A DNA stretch of 64,000 nt from Aquilonibacter sp963703325 (GCA_963703325.1 OY969805.1:806001-870000); one strand, 5' to 3'; positions 8,465 to 17,392 are shown, counted from the stretch's first letter. The notes: generated from the sequence alone by a model not told the origin. Made by a program: numbers and translations.

Positions 8465-9054
8465 GCTACGCCGAGCTCACGCGCGCAGTGCGTGCCCACC
8501 TGGATCAGGATCATCGCTATCGACATTGCGTCCGGGTTGCTCGCAGCGCCGACGTTCTCGCGCAGATTCACGGTGTCGATCCGCGCAAAGCGCGTTTGGC
8601 GGCGCTGCTTCACGATCTCGCCCGTCTGTATTCGGGCGAACGGCTCATCGACGAATGCGAGCGGCGCGGCTTGCCGATCGGCGAGTTCGAACGGCGCAAT
8701 CCGGTCGTGCTCCACGCGCCGCTGGGTGCCGCTCTTGCTCGCGAACAGTTCGGCGTCGATGACCCCGAGGTACTTTCGGCGATCGCCAAACACACGCTCG
8801 GCGACGAAGCGATGTCGCCGCTCGACTGTATCGTGTACCTTGCCGACGCCCTCGAACCTGGCCGCGATTTTGCCAATCGCCGCTCCATTTGGGACCTCGC
8901 GCGCGTTGATTTGCGTGCGGCAATGTCGGCAGCCGTCGTCGATAACTTTCTGTATCTCGCGTCGCTGGCTCGCGAACCGGCGCCGCAGACGCTGGCCATG
9001 CAACGTATCTTTGATCCACCCGTTTCACAGGGAGTCCAACCATCGCTGAATTGA
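8461..9054 (+). CDS. yqeK: YqeK-family HD-domain hydrolase
   Basis: The 197-residue HD-domain protein has metal ligands visible as H in HRYRHCVRVA, HD in AALLHDLAR, H in VLHAPLGA and the distal D in YLADALEPGR. Members of this family are symmetrical diadenosine tetraphosphatases. It begins at GTG 8461, overlapping the previous stop. It is placed before rsfS, as in Firmicutes and other phyla (nadD-yqeK-rsfS); nadD is absent here. Confidence 0.9.
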   Translation: MSYAELTRAVRAHLDQDHRYRHCVRVARSADVLAQIHGVDPRKARLAALLHDLARLYSGERLIDECERRGLPIGEFERRNPVVLHAPLGAALAREQFGVDDPEVLSAIAKHTLGDEAMSPLDCIVYLADALEPGRDFANRRSIWDLARVDLRAAMSAAVVDNFLYLASLAREPAPQTLAMQRIFDPPVSQGVQPSLN

Positions 9055-9383
9055 TCGACGTCGTACGCGACGCCGCGCTCGAGAAAAAGGGCGAAGATTT
9101 CATCACCATCGACGTCAGCGGACGCACGATCCTGGCCGACGCCTTCGCGATCGTCACCGGCCGCTCGAAGATTCAGACGCGCGCCATTGCCGATGCGATC
9201 GTGGAAAGCTGCAAGATCGAGGGGCTCGCGGTGCGACGGGTCGAGGGACATTCCGACGGCTCGTGGATTTTGATCGACCTCGGCAACGTCATCGTCAACG
9301 TCTTCACCCCCGACCAGCGGCAGTTCTACAATCTGGAGCGGCTCTGGAGCGAGGTCGAAAAACGGCAGGCACAAGGCTCATGA
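9042..9383 (+). CDS. rsfS: Ribosomal silencing factor RsfS, possible ATC start
   Basis: RsfS binds ribosomal protein L14 and blocks subunit joining in starvation. The core matches the family: ALEKKGEDFITIDV near the N-terminus, then FAIVTGRSKIQTRAIADAI, and WILIDLGNVIVNVFTP. The first conventional start codon is TTG 9051 (110 aa), but it lies 16 bases from the ribosome-binding site. AGGGAG at 9029-9034 sits seven bases before ATC 9042, and reading from ATC gives an N-terminus (AELIDVVRDAALEKK) that aligns better with homologues. The yqeK reading frame ends inside the rsfS start region. Confidence 0.9.
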   Translation: MAELIDVVRDAALEKKGEDFITIDVSGRTILADAFAIVTGRSKIQTRAIADAIVESCKIEGLAVRRVEGHSDGSWILIDLGNVIVNVFTPDQRQFYNLERLWSEVEKRQAQGS

Positions 9384-9526
9384 GCAATCGCGTTCGTCTC
9401 GTTCACGAGACCCGGGTTCGCCGAGCGCGACGGGAGTGGTGGAAACGCGCCCTCATTTGGGCCTTCATCATCGTTTTTGTCTTCAGCGTCGCCGGCGGGG
9501 TCATCGCGATCACGTTCTCGCGGTGA
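9380..9526 (+). CDS. Small single-pass membrane protein
   Basis: The 48-residue product starts with a basic segment (MSNRVRLVHETRVRRARREW) and continues with one hydrophobic helix (ALIWAFIIVFVFSVAGGVIAI). The ATG overlaps the rsfS stop by four bases, the usual coupling in this operon, which supports it as real. In other phyla an LCP-family membrane protein follows rsfS; this could be an unrelated minimal membrane protein. Confidence 0.65.
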   Translation: MSNRVRLVHETRVRRARREWWKRALIWAFIIVFVFSVAGGVIAITFSR

Positions 9527-9575
9527 AACCTGGCGGCTGCCACCGGGATACTAGGGAGCGGAGGATCCAACCGTC

Positions 9576-10589
9576 ATGACTCGTTTTGGAATGCTGCCCA
9601 CCGTGCTGCTTGCCTTGCTGGCAAGCGCGCTGCCGGCCCTCGCCGCCGCGCCTATTCAAGACGGCGTGGGGATGTTCTCGGCGTCGACCGTCGCAACGCT
9701 CAATCAAGAGATCAGCAGCTTCACCGCACAGACCGGCAAGCAGATCGTGGTCGTCACCGTCCCCTCGCTCAACGGCAAGCCGCTCAAAGATGCGGCCGAA
9801 GCCGTCTTCCAACAGCAGAACGTCAACGGCGTATTGATCTTCATCGCCAAGGACGATCGGGCCGACTTCATCCTCACCGACGATGCGACGGCGCAATTTT
9901 TCCCGGAAGCGACGATCGTGTCGATCCGTCAGTCGATGGAGCGCGGGTTTGCGGCTGAAGACTTCGACGGCGGCATCACGACGGCGGTCGATGGAATCCT
10001 CAACGTCTTTCGCGCGCATCTGAACACTGCGCCGAACAACGGCGCGGCGAATAACGTTCCCGCCGTTCCCTCAACAACGACCTATCCGGCTCGCCGGCAC
10101 TCAGGAGTCTCCGTGTTTACTATCATCATCTTCGCGGTTATTGGATTTTTGGTCTTACGCTCGCTTATGCGCGCAAGGTCGGGACCGCGCTATTACGGCG
10201 GCGGCCCCGGCGTTGGTCCGGGAGCCGGAGCGGGCCCGGGCTACGGCGGTCCGGGTTACGGCGGTTACGGCGGCCCCGGATATTACGGCGGCGGCGGCGG
10301 TTTCTGGAGCGGATTGCTCGGCGGTCTCGGCGGCGCTTGGCTCGGCAACGAAATGTTCGGTAACCGCGGAACGACGATCGTCGATCAATCGGGCGGCAAC
10401 ATGATGCCCACCGACCAGAGCGGCGGAACGTGGGGCGGTGGCAACGCCGGCGGTTGGGCTAATGACGCCGGGCAATCCGACATGGGCGCGTCGAGCGGTG
10501 GCGATTGGAGCGGCGGTGGCTTTGGCGGCGGCGGCGATTTCGGCGGCGGTGGTTTTGGCGGCGGCGATGGCGGCGGCGGCGGATGGTGA
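9576..10589 (+). CDS. TPM-domain membrane protein with Gly-rich tail
   Basis: The product has 337 residues. A signal peptide (to about residue 24, ALAA) is followed by a TPM domain (about residues 28-145; pattern QDGVGMFSASTVATLNQEI and IVVVTVPSLNGK). TPM domains occur in YgcG-like proteins and in a photosystem II repair phosphatase. A transmembrane helix (about 177-194) leads to a roughly 130-residue tail of Gly/Tyr/Ser repeats. GGAGG precedes ATG 9576 by about ten bases. The role in the cell envelope is unknown. Confidence 0.8.
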   Translation: MTRFGMLPTVLLALLASALPALAAAPIQDGVGMFSASTVATLNQEISSFTAQTGKQIVVVTVPSLNGKPLKDAAEAVFQQQNVNGVLIFIAKDDRADFILTDDATAQFFPEATIVSIRQSMERGFAAEDFDGGITTAVDGILNVFRAHLNTAPNNGAANNVPAVPSTTTYPARRHSGVSVFTIIIFAVIGFLVLRSLMRARSGPRYYGGGPGVGPGAGAGPGYGGPGYGGYGGPGYYGGGGGFWSGLLGGLGGAWLGNEMFGNRGTTIVDQSGGNMMPTDQSGGTWGGGNAGGWANDAGQSDMGASSGGDWSGGGFGGGGDFGGGGFGGGDGGGGGW

Positions 10590-10595
10590 GTGTTC

Positions 10596-10691
10596 GGTAT
10601 GACATTCCCCCTCTCTAAGCGCCTCGCGTCTCGCACAGTTAATGTCAGGGTGCTCGCCGCTCGGCTAACCCGTTCGGTGGAACGTCATACC
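10596..10691. repeat. Widely spaced inverted repeat after the TPM gene
   Basis: GGTATGACATTCC at 10596-10608 is the inverted match, with one mismatch, of GGAACGTCATACC at 10679-10691. The 70-base interior has no ORF. It could be an RNA stem-loop at the transcript end or the remains of a small element. I see no known riboswitch signature. Confidence 0.45.
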
Positions 10692-10741
10692 TCACACCTA
10701 CCAGTCCTCCGGTTAATTTAGAATACATACGGCGTAACAAA

Positions 10742-10782
10742 AGGCGGATGTGCAGTTGAGCACGTTCGCCTATTATTTTTTG
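10742..10782 (+). terminator. Intrinsic terminator directly before the DDAH-like gene
   Basis: Arms 10742-10753 and 10760-10771 form a 12-bp stem with two G-U pairs and a six-base loop, followed by ATTATTTTTT. The next gene's ATG is at 10785, three bases after the T tract. It probably ends transcription from the TPM gene, and leaves no room for a normal leader for the downstream gene. Confidence 0.8.
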
Positions 10783-10784
10783 TA

Positions 10785-11627
10785 ATGACAAGGCTCTTGA
10801 TGTGTGCGCCAACGCACTTTCGCGTCGCCTACGACATCAATCCGTGGATGACGGCGCATGTGGGCCGCACCGCAGAAGGTGCGCAGCGCCAATGGGAACG
10901 TCTCGTTGCGCTGGTGCTGGACATCGGGGGCGCGCACATCGAGCTGGTCGAGCCGCAGCCCAGCCTGCCCGACATCGTTTTCACGGCCAACGCCGCACTG
11001 ATCACCGATCGTCTCGCGATTGTCAGTTCCTTTCGACATTCCGAACGTCGCCACGAAGAACATGCTTATCGCGAACGCCTCAGTTCGCTCGGCTACGCAA
11101 CGACCCAACTCGATGGCGTCTTCTTCGAGGGCGCCGGCGATGCGTTATTCGATCGGCGTCTGCCGCTGCTGTACTTTGGTTACGGTTGGCGCAGCGATCA
11201 CGCGGCAGCGGTGCAACTCGAACAACTCTGCCGTACCCGCGTATTCCCACTGCGCCTGATCGACCCGCGCTTCTACCATCTCGATACGGCACTGTGTCCG
11301 CTGGCGAGCGGACACGCGATCGTGTACCTGCCAGCTTTTTCGCCGAAGTCGCAAGCGATGTTGCGCATGACCCTCGGCGACAACTATCTGATCGACGTGA
11401 GCGAGGACGACGCGCTCGACTTTGCGTGCAATGCCGTCGAGGTAGGCGAGGCGCTCGTGTTGCATCGCGCGAGCGGCGCGCTGCGTAATCGCTTGAAGCG
11501 CGCCGGCTACCGCGTGTTCGATACAGATCTTTCGGATTTTCACCGCGCCGGCGGTTCGTCAAAGTGCCTGACTCTCAAGCTCGACGATGGGCCGGTGCGT
11601 AAAACTACGCGGACGAATACAGCGTAA
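10785..11627 (+). CDS. Amidinotransferase-fold enzyme, DDAH/arginine-dihydrolase-like
   Basis: The 280-residue product has the pentein (five-fold beta/alpha propeller) pattern: MCAPTHFRVAY at the N-terminus, PDIVFTANAAL, the acidic motif FFEGAGDALF, catalytic His in RFYHLDTALCPL, and nucleophile Cys in SSKCLTLKL near the C-terminus. This set fits dimethylarginine dimethylaminohydrolases and related arginine-hydrolysing or ornithine-forming enzymes. The substrate cannot be decided from sequence. TATTAT lies eight bases before the ATG and could be a -10 box for a leaderless message. Its 3' end overlaps the opposing gene by 23 bases. Confidence 0.85.
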   Translation: MTRLLMCAPTHFRVAYDINPWMTAHVGRTAEGAQRQWERLVALVLDIGGAHIELVEPQPSLPDIVFTANAALITDRLAIVSSFRHSERRHEEHAYRERLSSLGYATTQLDGVFFEGAGDALFDRRLPLLYFGYGWRSDHAAAVQLEQLCRTRVFPLRLIDPRFYHLDTALCPLASGHAIVYLPAFSPKSQAMLRMTLGDNYLIDVSEDDALDFACNAVEVGEALVLHRASGALRNRLKRAGYRVFDTDLSDFHRAGGSSKCLTLKLDDGPVRKTTRTNTA

Positions 11628-12273
11628 GCGTGTCCGGGTCGACGTGGTAAACACCCGGCCCGACGGCGTCGTTTGGGAAGGCGCAGATTTTGCTGTCGTC
11701 AGGTCCGACGATCTCGACGAGATTCGGCGGTCCGCAAGGCGTTTGCCTCAGACCGTAAGCCTGCAGTAATTGATAGCCCGGTGATCCGGGAACGACGATG
11801 TACGCGCCGGCTGCGAGCCCAGCTCCGAGCGGACCCCAAAAGCCGTTGCCCCAGTACGAATCGCCACCGCCGAGCCAGGCGTCGTCGTCGTCGTCGTTGG
11901 ACTGTGATTGATTCGAATACTGGTTGGGATTGGGCGCCGGCTGGCCACTGCCGCCGGTGTTCACCGGCGTACGCGCTTGATAATGCGGGAGCGGTAAAAC
12001 CGGACTACGCCCGGGCGGCCGCGGGAGAGGCACCGTACTGCCATGTTCGGCCGGCGCATTGACGACCGGTGCGGGAGCGCTACGTTCAACCGGGGCAGGT
12101 GCGGAACGTTCCACCGGAGCGGGAGCCGGCGCCGGTGCGGAGGAGTGACTGTCGCTACTATTACTGCTGCTACTGCCGCCGCTGCTTCCGTGATCCGATG
12201 CGCTCGCGAACGCGGGCGAAACGGCGCAGAGTGTGGCGGCAAGGATCGATGCGATGATCTTCTGGCCCTTCAT
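11605..12273 (-). CDS. Exported Ser/Pro-rich protein with conserved Cys-pair C-terminal domain
   Basis: The 222 residues comprise a signal peptide (cleavage near ASA, residue 25), a Ser-rich and then Pro/Ala-rich low-complexity region with VERSAPAP repeats, an acidic patch, and a C-terminal domain of about 85 residues. That domain (SYWGNGFWG..., PNLVEIVGPDDSKICAFPN, VGPGVYHVDP) is shared with the exported protein at 40060-40782. The function is unknown; it is likely periplasmic or surface-exposed. The start ATG 12273 has AGGTGA upstream. Confidence 0.75.
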   Translation of the reverse strand: MKGQKIIASILAATLCAVSPAFASASDHGSSGGSSSSNSSDSHSSAPAPAPAPVERSAPAPVERSAPAPVVNAPAEHGSTVPLPRPPGRSPVLPLPHYQARTPVNTGGSGQPAPNPNQYSNQSQSNDDDDDAWLGGGDSYWGNGFWGPLGAGLAAGAYIVVPGSPGYQLLQAYGLRQTPCGPPNLVEIVGPDDSKICAFPNDAVGPGVYHVDPDTLTLYSSA

Positions 12274-12365
12274 GCTTGCTCACCTCCGTTATCTACAGTC
12301 CAAGCGTATGCTGGCAACTTGATAACGGCTTGCCGTTCACATGAAGGGCCGTTGAAAGCGCCCTC

Positions 12366-12710
12366 TTAGGGGCGGGGCGGCGAGTGGTGCGAGCCGCGAT
12401 ACTCGCGGTCGAACTGGCCTGGGTTGTGATAGAAGTCGTTTTGATGGGCGCGGAAATATTGCGGATCCTGCCGTTGGTACCAGCCCTGGGCCGTCGTGTT
12501 GTTGACGTACACGCGGCGGTTCTCGTTGACGTAATAATATTGGTGACGGCTTGAATCGTAGATCAGCGTGCCGATGATCGCGCCGATGGCAATCGCGGCT
12601 GCGGTAGAGCCGGCATCGGCAAGTGCAACGACCGGCGTTGCAATCGATCCGCCGATCGCGACGCACAGCGCGAGCGCGGTGCCGCGAAGAGTATGAGTAG
12701 AAGGTATCAT
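12366..12710 (-). CDS. Small exported protein, Tyr/Asn/His-rich
   Basis: The product is 114 residues from ATG 12710 (MIPSTHTLRG). A signal/TM segment (ALALCVAIGGSIATPVVALA) is followed by a second Gly/Ala hydrophobic stretch (TAAAIAIGAIIGTLIY) and a polar tail rich in Tyr, Asn and His. Longer upstream extensions overlap the divergent propeller gene and lack a signal. No family is recognised. Confidence 0.6.
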   Translation of the reverse strand: MIPSTHTLRGTALALCVAIGGSIATPVVALADAGSTAAAIAIGAIIGTLIYDSSRHQYYYVNENRRVYVNNTTAQGWYQRQDPQYFRAHQNDFYHNPGQFDREYRGSHHSPPRP

Positions 12711-12792
12711 ACGAGCGTGGTACCCGAATCTGCGCACGGTCACACGCTTGGCCCGAGAAGGCGCCCGCCCGATTTTGCAAAACGGACGGTAT

Positions 12793-15700
12793 ATGCGACG
12801 TTCTCTTTGCTTTGTGCTTGCAGCATTTATTGCGCTTTCGAGTGGTGCGCTTAGCGCATCATCGGCTTCTGCCGCCGGACCGGCCCACGTCGATGGGGCG
12901 TATCTCACCTCGCTGTCGTGGCGGCTGATCGGCCCATTTCGCGGGGGCCGCGCGCTCGCGGTGACCGGTGTTCCGGGTGAGCCCGATCATTACTATTTCG
13001 GCGCGGTCGACGGCGGCGTGTGGGAAAGCACGAACGCGGGACGCACCTGGAACCCGATTTTCGACAGTGAAGATATCGGGTCGATCGGCGCGATCGCGGT
13101 AGCGCCCAGCGATCCCAAGACGATCTACGTGGGCAGCGGCGAGGCTGACATGCGTTCCGACATCGCTTATGGCAACGGAATGTACAAGTCAACCGATGCG
13201 GGTAAAAACTGGACGCACATCGGCCTCGATGACACCCGCCAGATCGGCGCGGTTGTCGTCGATCCGCACGACGCGAACGTCGTGTACGTTGCAGCCCTCG
13301 GCCATCAATATGGCCCGAATGCACAACGCGGTGTCTTCAAGACGACCGACGGCGGCAAGACGTGGACCAAAGTGCTCTACAAAGACGAGAACACCGGCGC
13401 GATCTCGCTTGCGATGGATCCGCAGCACCCCGAAACGCTGTATGCCGCGCTGTGGCAAACGCGCCGTCCACCGTGGAACACCTATCCACCGTCGAACGGA
13501 CCCGGCAGCGGCGTCTACAAAACGACCGACGGCGGCACGACGTGGTCACAACTCACCAACGGACTACCGACGAAGTTCGGGCGTGTCGGCCTAGCGGTCG
13601 CACCCAGCAATCCTTCGCGCGTCTACGCACAGGTCGATGCGTCGACCGATATCGCACAAGGTGGCGTCTATCGTTCGGACGACGCCGGCGCGACCTGGAC
13701 GCACATGGACGGCGGTGCTGCGCAACGCCGCATTTGGGAGCGCGGCTGGTATTTCAGCGGGATCACGGTCGATACGAAGAACGCCGACGCCGTCTACGTG
13801 ATGGATACCGCGACGTATCGTTCCGACGACGGCGGCAAGACGTTCAACGCCATCAAAGGTTCGCCGGGCGGCGACGATTATCACACGCTGTGGATCAGCC
13901 CCGACGATCCGACACACATGATTCTCGGAAGCGATCAAGGCGTGCAAGTCTCCCTCGACCGCGCGCACACCTGGAGTTCCTGGTACAACCAGCCGACAGC
14001 GCAGCTCTATCACATCGTCGCCGACAATCAGTTTTTCTACGGCGTCTACGGTGCGCAACAAGACTCGGGCGCAATTGCATCGCCGAGCCAATCGATCCAG
14101 CGCAACATCAACTTCACGGACTGGCGCCCGATGGACGTCGGTGGAGAGAGCGGCACGATTGCGGTCGATCCGAATCATACCGGACGGCTCTTCGGCAGCA
14201 ATCCGGAATCGTACGAAGATCTTGCGACCGGCTGGGAACAAAACATCAGCGCGACCACCGCCTATCCGAACAACGTGTGGCGGAGCACCTGGACGCTGCC
14301 GATTGCGGTATCGCCGGTCGATCACGCGCTCTACACCTCGCACCAGCAGATCTTCCGCTCGCGCGACGAGGGCAAATCCTGGACGATCGTCAGTCCCGAT
14401 TTGAGCGGTCCGGCGAGCGAAGATCATCCAAGCAACCTCGATCCGGCAACGCTCGCGGATAGCAGCGGCCTCCCGCGGCGCGGCGTCGTCTACGCGATCG
14501 AGCCGTCACCGTTCGACGCAAAAACGATCTGGGCCGGAACGGACGACGGCCGCGTGTGGATCACGCGCGACGGCGGGGCGCACTGGAACAACGTGACACC
14601 GCCGCAGTTGACGCCGTGGAGCAAGGTCGGGATCATCGACGCCTCGCGCCTCGATCGCAACACCGCCTACATCGCGGTCGATCGCCATCGGCTCGAAGAC
14701 TACCGCCCCTACATCTATAAGACGATCGACGGCGGTGCGCATTGGAGCGCGATCGCCGCCGGGATGCCCGACGGGTCGTTCGTCAATGTCGTACGCGCCG
14801 ATCCGCAAGTGCGCGGTTTGCTCTATGCCGGCACGGAACGCGGTGTGTACGTCTCGTTCGATGACGGCACCCACTGGCAGTCGCTACAGCGTAACTTGCC
14901 GGTATCGTCGGTGCGCGACATCGACGTGCACGCGGGCGATCTGGTGATCGGCACGCACGGGCGCTCCGAATGGATCATGGACGACATCGCACCGCTGCGC
15001 GAAATGGCACGGGCGGTGAGCAGCAACGGCAACTATCTCTTCACCCCGCGCACAACCTATCGAGTAAGGCGTGCCGGTGACGAAGGCACGCCGATCCAGC
15101 CCGAGGAGCCGCAAGCGCCGAATCCGCCGCTCGGCATGTACGTGGACTACTATCTGCGCGGGTCGCCGTCGACACCGGTGGTCATCGAGTTCGTCGGGCC
15201 GCGCGGCGCCGTGCTGCGCCGCTATTCGAGCGCGGACAAACCCAACGTCATCGATCCCTCGACACAGGAGATTGCGCCACGCTGGATTCCCGCGCCGCTT
15301 ACCGTTAATACCGATCCGGGCGCGCATCGCTTCGTCTGGGATTTCACCACGCGACGCGACGACGGGCCACTCGCACCGCCCGGGCAATATACGGTGCGCC
15401 TCTCCGTCGGCGGTGTTACCTACGAGCGTGCGGTGACGCTCGCAAATGATCCGCGCATCAACGTCACCGATCAAGCGCTTCGCGAGCAGTTCGTGCTCTC
15501 GAACGCCATCGACGACAAGATCGTACAGGTCGCGGCTGCCCGCGCACATGCGCAAGCGCTCCTCAAGTCTGGCAAACTCAACGCCGAACAAACCGCGCGC
15601 TTACAGCGCGACGTGCTCGGCATTCGCAATGCGGGCAATCCGGACAACTCGGTCGGCGTACCGTCAACCGATTTTACGACGCTCCGCGTCCTCGGTCAGC

Positions 15701-15837
15701 AATTCGAATTTCTGTTCTTCGCAGTCCAGAGTGCCGATGCTGCGCCGACCCACGATCAGCACCTTGCCTACAACAAGCTCTCTCACAGCTTGGATGAAAC
15801 GATAGCGAAGTTGGCGGCCATCGCCGGCCCCAAATAA
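12793..15837 (+). CDS. Secreted BNR/sortilin-like beta-propeller protein
   Basis: The product is 1014 residues from ATG 12793, beginning with a signal peptide (MRRSLCFVLAAFIALSSG). Many Asp-box repeats are visible (STNAGRTW, STDAGKNW, TTDGGKTW, TTDGGTTW, SDDAGATW, RDEGKSW), typical of VPS10/sortilin-type or glycosidase-like propellers. The segment from about 740 to 890 looks like an Ig-like domain, followed by a helical C-terminus. Proteins of this architecture in soil bacteria are often annotated as glycosyl hydrolase, but catalytic activity is not shown. A start at 12748 would bury the signal peptide. Confidence 0.85.
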   Translation: MRRSLCFVLAAFIALSSGALSASSASAAGPAHVDGAYLTSLSWRLIGPFRGGRALAVTGVPGEPDHYYFGAVDGGVWESTNAGRTWNPIFDSEDIGSIGAIAVAPSDPKTIYVGSGEADMRSDIAYGNGMYKSTDAGKNWTHIGLDDTRQIGAVVVDPHDANVVYVAALGHQYGPNAQRGVFKTTDGGKTWTKVLYKDENTGAISLAMDPQHPETLYAALWQTRRPPWNTYPPSNGPGSGVYKTTDGGTTWSQLTNGLPTKFGRVGLAVAPSNPSRVYAQVDASTDIAQGGVYRSDDAGATWTHMDGGAAQRRIWERGWYFSGITVDTKNADAVYVMDTATYRSDDGGKTFNAIKGSPGGDDYHTLWISPDDPTHMILGSDQGVQVSLDRAHTWSSWYNQPTAQLYHIVADNQFFYGVYGAQQDSGAIASPSQSIQRNINFTDWRPMDVGGESGTIAVDPNHTGRLFGSNPESYEDLATGWEQNISATTAYPNNVWRSTWTLPIAVSPVDHALYTSHQQIFRSRDEGKSWTIVSPDLSGPASEDHPSNLDPATLADSSGLPRRGVVYAIEPSPFDAKTIWAGTDDGRVWITRDGGAHWNNVTPPQLTPWSKVGIIDASRLDRNTAYIAVDRHRLEDYRPYIYKTIDGGAHWSAIAAGMPDGSFVNVVRADPQVRGLLYAGTERGVYVSFDDGTHWQSLQRNLPVSSVRDIDVHAGDLVIGTHGRSEWIMDDIAPLREMARAVSSNGNYLFTPRTTYRVRRAGDEGTPIQPEEPQAPNPPLGMYVDYYLRGSPSTPVVIEFVGPRGAVLRRYSSADKPNVIDPSTQEIAPRWIPAPLTVNTDPGAHRFVWDFTTRRDDGPLAPPGQYTVRLSVGGVTYERAVTLANDPRINVTDQALREQFVLSNAIDDKIVQVAAARAHAQALLKSGKLNAEQTARLQRDVLGIRNAGNPDNSVGVPSTDFTTLRVLGQQFEFLFFAVQSADAAPTHDQHLAYNKLSHSLDETIAKLAAIAGPK

Positions 15838-15875
15838 AAAAGGCAGCCGGGCGTTGCCCGGCCGCCTTCTCTTTT
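15838..15875. terminator. Bidirectional intrinsic terminator
   Basis: The hairpin GGC-A-GCCGGGC / GCCCGGC-C-GCC with a GTT loop has an A run on its left and CTTTT on its right. It sits between the convergent propeller gene and S10 peptidase gene, and the T tract even includes the peptidase stop codon. Confidence 0.9.
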
Positions 15876-17379
15876 ACTGGCCGGCCAGCGTTCTATCGTA
15901 CCAATTTGCTAAATCTCGTTTGAACGAGACCAGTGCATCAGGGTTCAGATAGACCATGTGTCCCGACGGATAGAATCCGAACGTGAGGTTCTTCTGCAGT
16001 GCCGGAGCGATGCCCATATGCTGCAGCGTGTACTCCGTCGCGAAATAGGGCGTCGCGAAATCGAAGTATCCGTTGCCCGAGAAGACCTGCAAGTGCGGGT
16101 TCGTCGTCATCGCGCGCGCAAGGTCGGGTGTGACGTTCGCCGGCGGATCGTCGCCGTCGTGATGCATATCCCACCGCGCACCGAGCACCGGACCGTATGA
16201 TGTGGGCCGGTACTGCAGGTTGGTGTGATACCCGAGCGTCTGCGTCATGTAGTTCATGCCCAGCGCAACGAAACCGCCTGAGATTCCCACGTCCGACGGA
16301 TCCCACTGCGGATAGTCCTGATTCGGCGCAAGATCCCAGGTGGTGTAGCGCGCGTCGTAACGTCCGACGAGCGTATCTTGATCGCGAAGCAAGCCTTGCA
16401 AGAACCGGAAGTACGGAATCCGCAGGTTTGAGTTGCGAATGTAGTCCTCCGGTAAGCCGATGTACTGGTGCAGCCGGGCGACGTCGGAATTGAACTCCGA
16501 CGTGCTCAGATCGGCGCCTGCCGCGAGATCGTGGAGGTACGTCGTTGCGGCGAAGGCTTCGACCGTACGTAGGAAGCTCGGGAGCGATTGACCTTGCCCA
16601 GCTTTGTGGTGGTACCACGCGGCTGCGGCTTCGGTCGGAAGGTAGCCGACGTAGGCCCAGTCGCCGCCGCCGATCTGTTCACCGCCGCCCAGTCCCCCCA
16701 AACCGAAGTTGAGGATCGAGGAGAGCAAGACGACGCCGTTCATTTGGACGCCGGCCTCCTGCAGCATGTTCACGAGCACGCAATCGCGCGTCGTGCCATA
16801 GCTCTCGCCGAAGAGAAACTTCGGTGAGTTCCAGCGGCCGAACTGGGTGATGTAGCGCTCGATGAACTGCGTAAACGCGCGTCCGTCCTGATCGACGCCC
16901 ATGAAGTCTTTGGGATCGCCGACGCCGAGCACACGGCTCCAGCCGGTGTTGGGCGCATCGACGAAAACCAAATCGCTCTTGTCGATCAAGCTGTAGTTGT
17001 TCTCGATCAGATGAAACGGCGGACCGGGAATCGATTTGTAGTTTGCGGTCTCGACCCGCATCGGCGCGAACGATCCCATCCGCAGCCAAATGGTCGAGCT
17101 GCCCGGGCCACCGTTATAGAAGAATGTCACCGGACGTGTGCGCGGATCGGCACCGTCTTTGATGAACGCGGTGTAGAACATCCGCCCCGTCAACTGATCC
17201 TTGTCGTTGCGCAGCGTGATCATGCCGGCGCGCGCCGTGTACGGAATTGCCTGACCGTTGACGTGCGCTACCGCGTGCGTCACCGAATCGGGCGGCGCCG
17301 GCGGAACGTACGGCGCCGCTGATGCGGCTCCGACCAAGAGTACGGCCCCGAGGCAGGCCGCGAGTATGCGTGATTTCAT
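15874..17379 (-). CDS. Exported S10-family serine carboxypeptidase-like protein, copy 1
   Basis: The 501-residue product has a signal peptide (to about residue 22, ASA). S10 features are FFYNGGPGSSTIWLRMG (oxyanion region), the nucleophile motif FGESYGTTR, the Asp in GNGYFDFATP and the His in YPSGHMVYL, so the triad looks complete. It lies 13 bp downstream of a paralogue with the same layout. S10 enzymes release C-terminal residues from peptides; together with the oligopeptide transporter at 47-49 kb this suggests peptide feeding. Confidence 0.9.
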   Translation of the reverse strand: MKSRILAACLGAVLLVGAASAAPYVPPAPPDSVTHAVAHVNGQAIPYTARAGMITLRNDKDQLTGRMFYTAFIKDGADPRTRPVTFFYNGGPGSSTIWLRMGSFAPMRVETANYKSIPGPPFHLIENNYSLIDKSDLVFVDAPNTGWSRVLGVGDPKDFMGVDQDGRAFTQFIERYITQFGRWNSPKFLFGESYGTTRDCVLVNMLQEAGVQMNGVVLLSSILNFGLGGLGGGEQIGGGDWAYVGYLPTEAAAAWYHHKAGQGQSLPSFLRTVEAFAATTYLHDLAAGADLSTSEFNSDVARLHQYIGLPEDYIRNSNLRIPYFRFLQGLLRDQDTLVGRYDARYTTWDLAPNQDYPQWDPSDVGISGGFVALGMNYMTQTLGYHTNLQYRPTSYGPVLGARWDMHHDGDDPPANVTPDLARAMTTNPHLQVFSGNGYFDFATPYFATEYTLQHMGIAPALQKNLTFGFYPSGHMVYLNPDALVSFKRDLANWYDRTLAGQ

Positions 17380-17392
17380 GTTCGCGTCCTCC

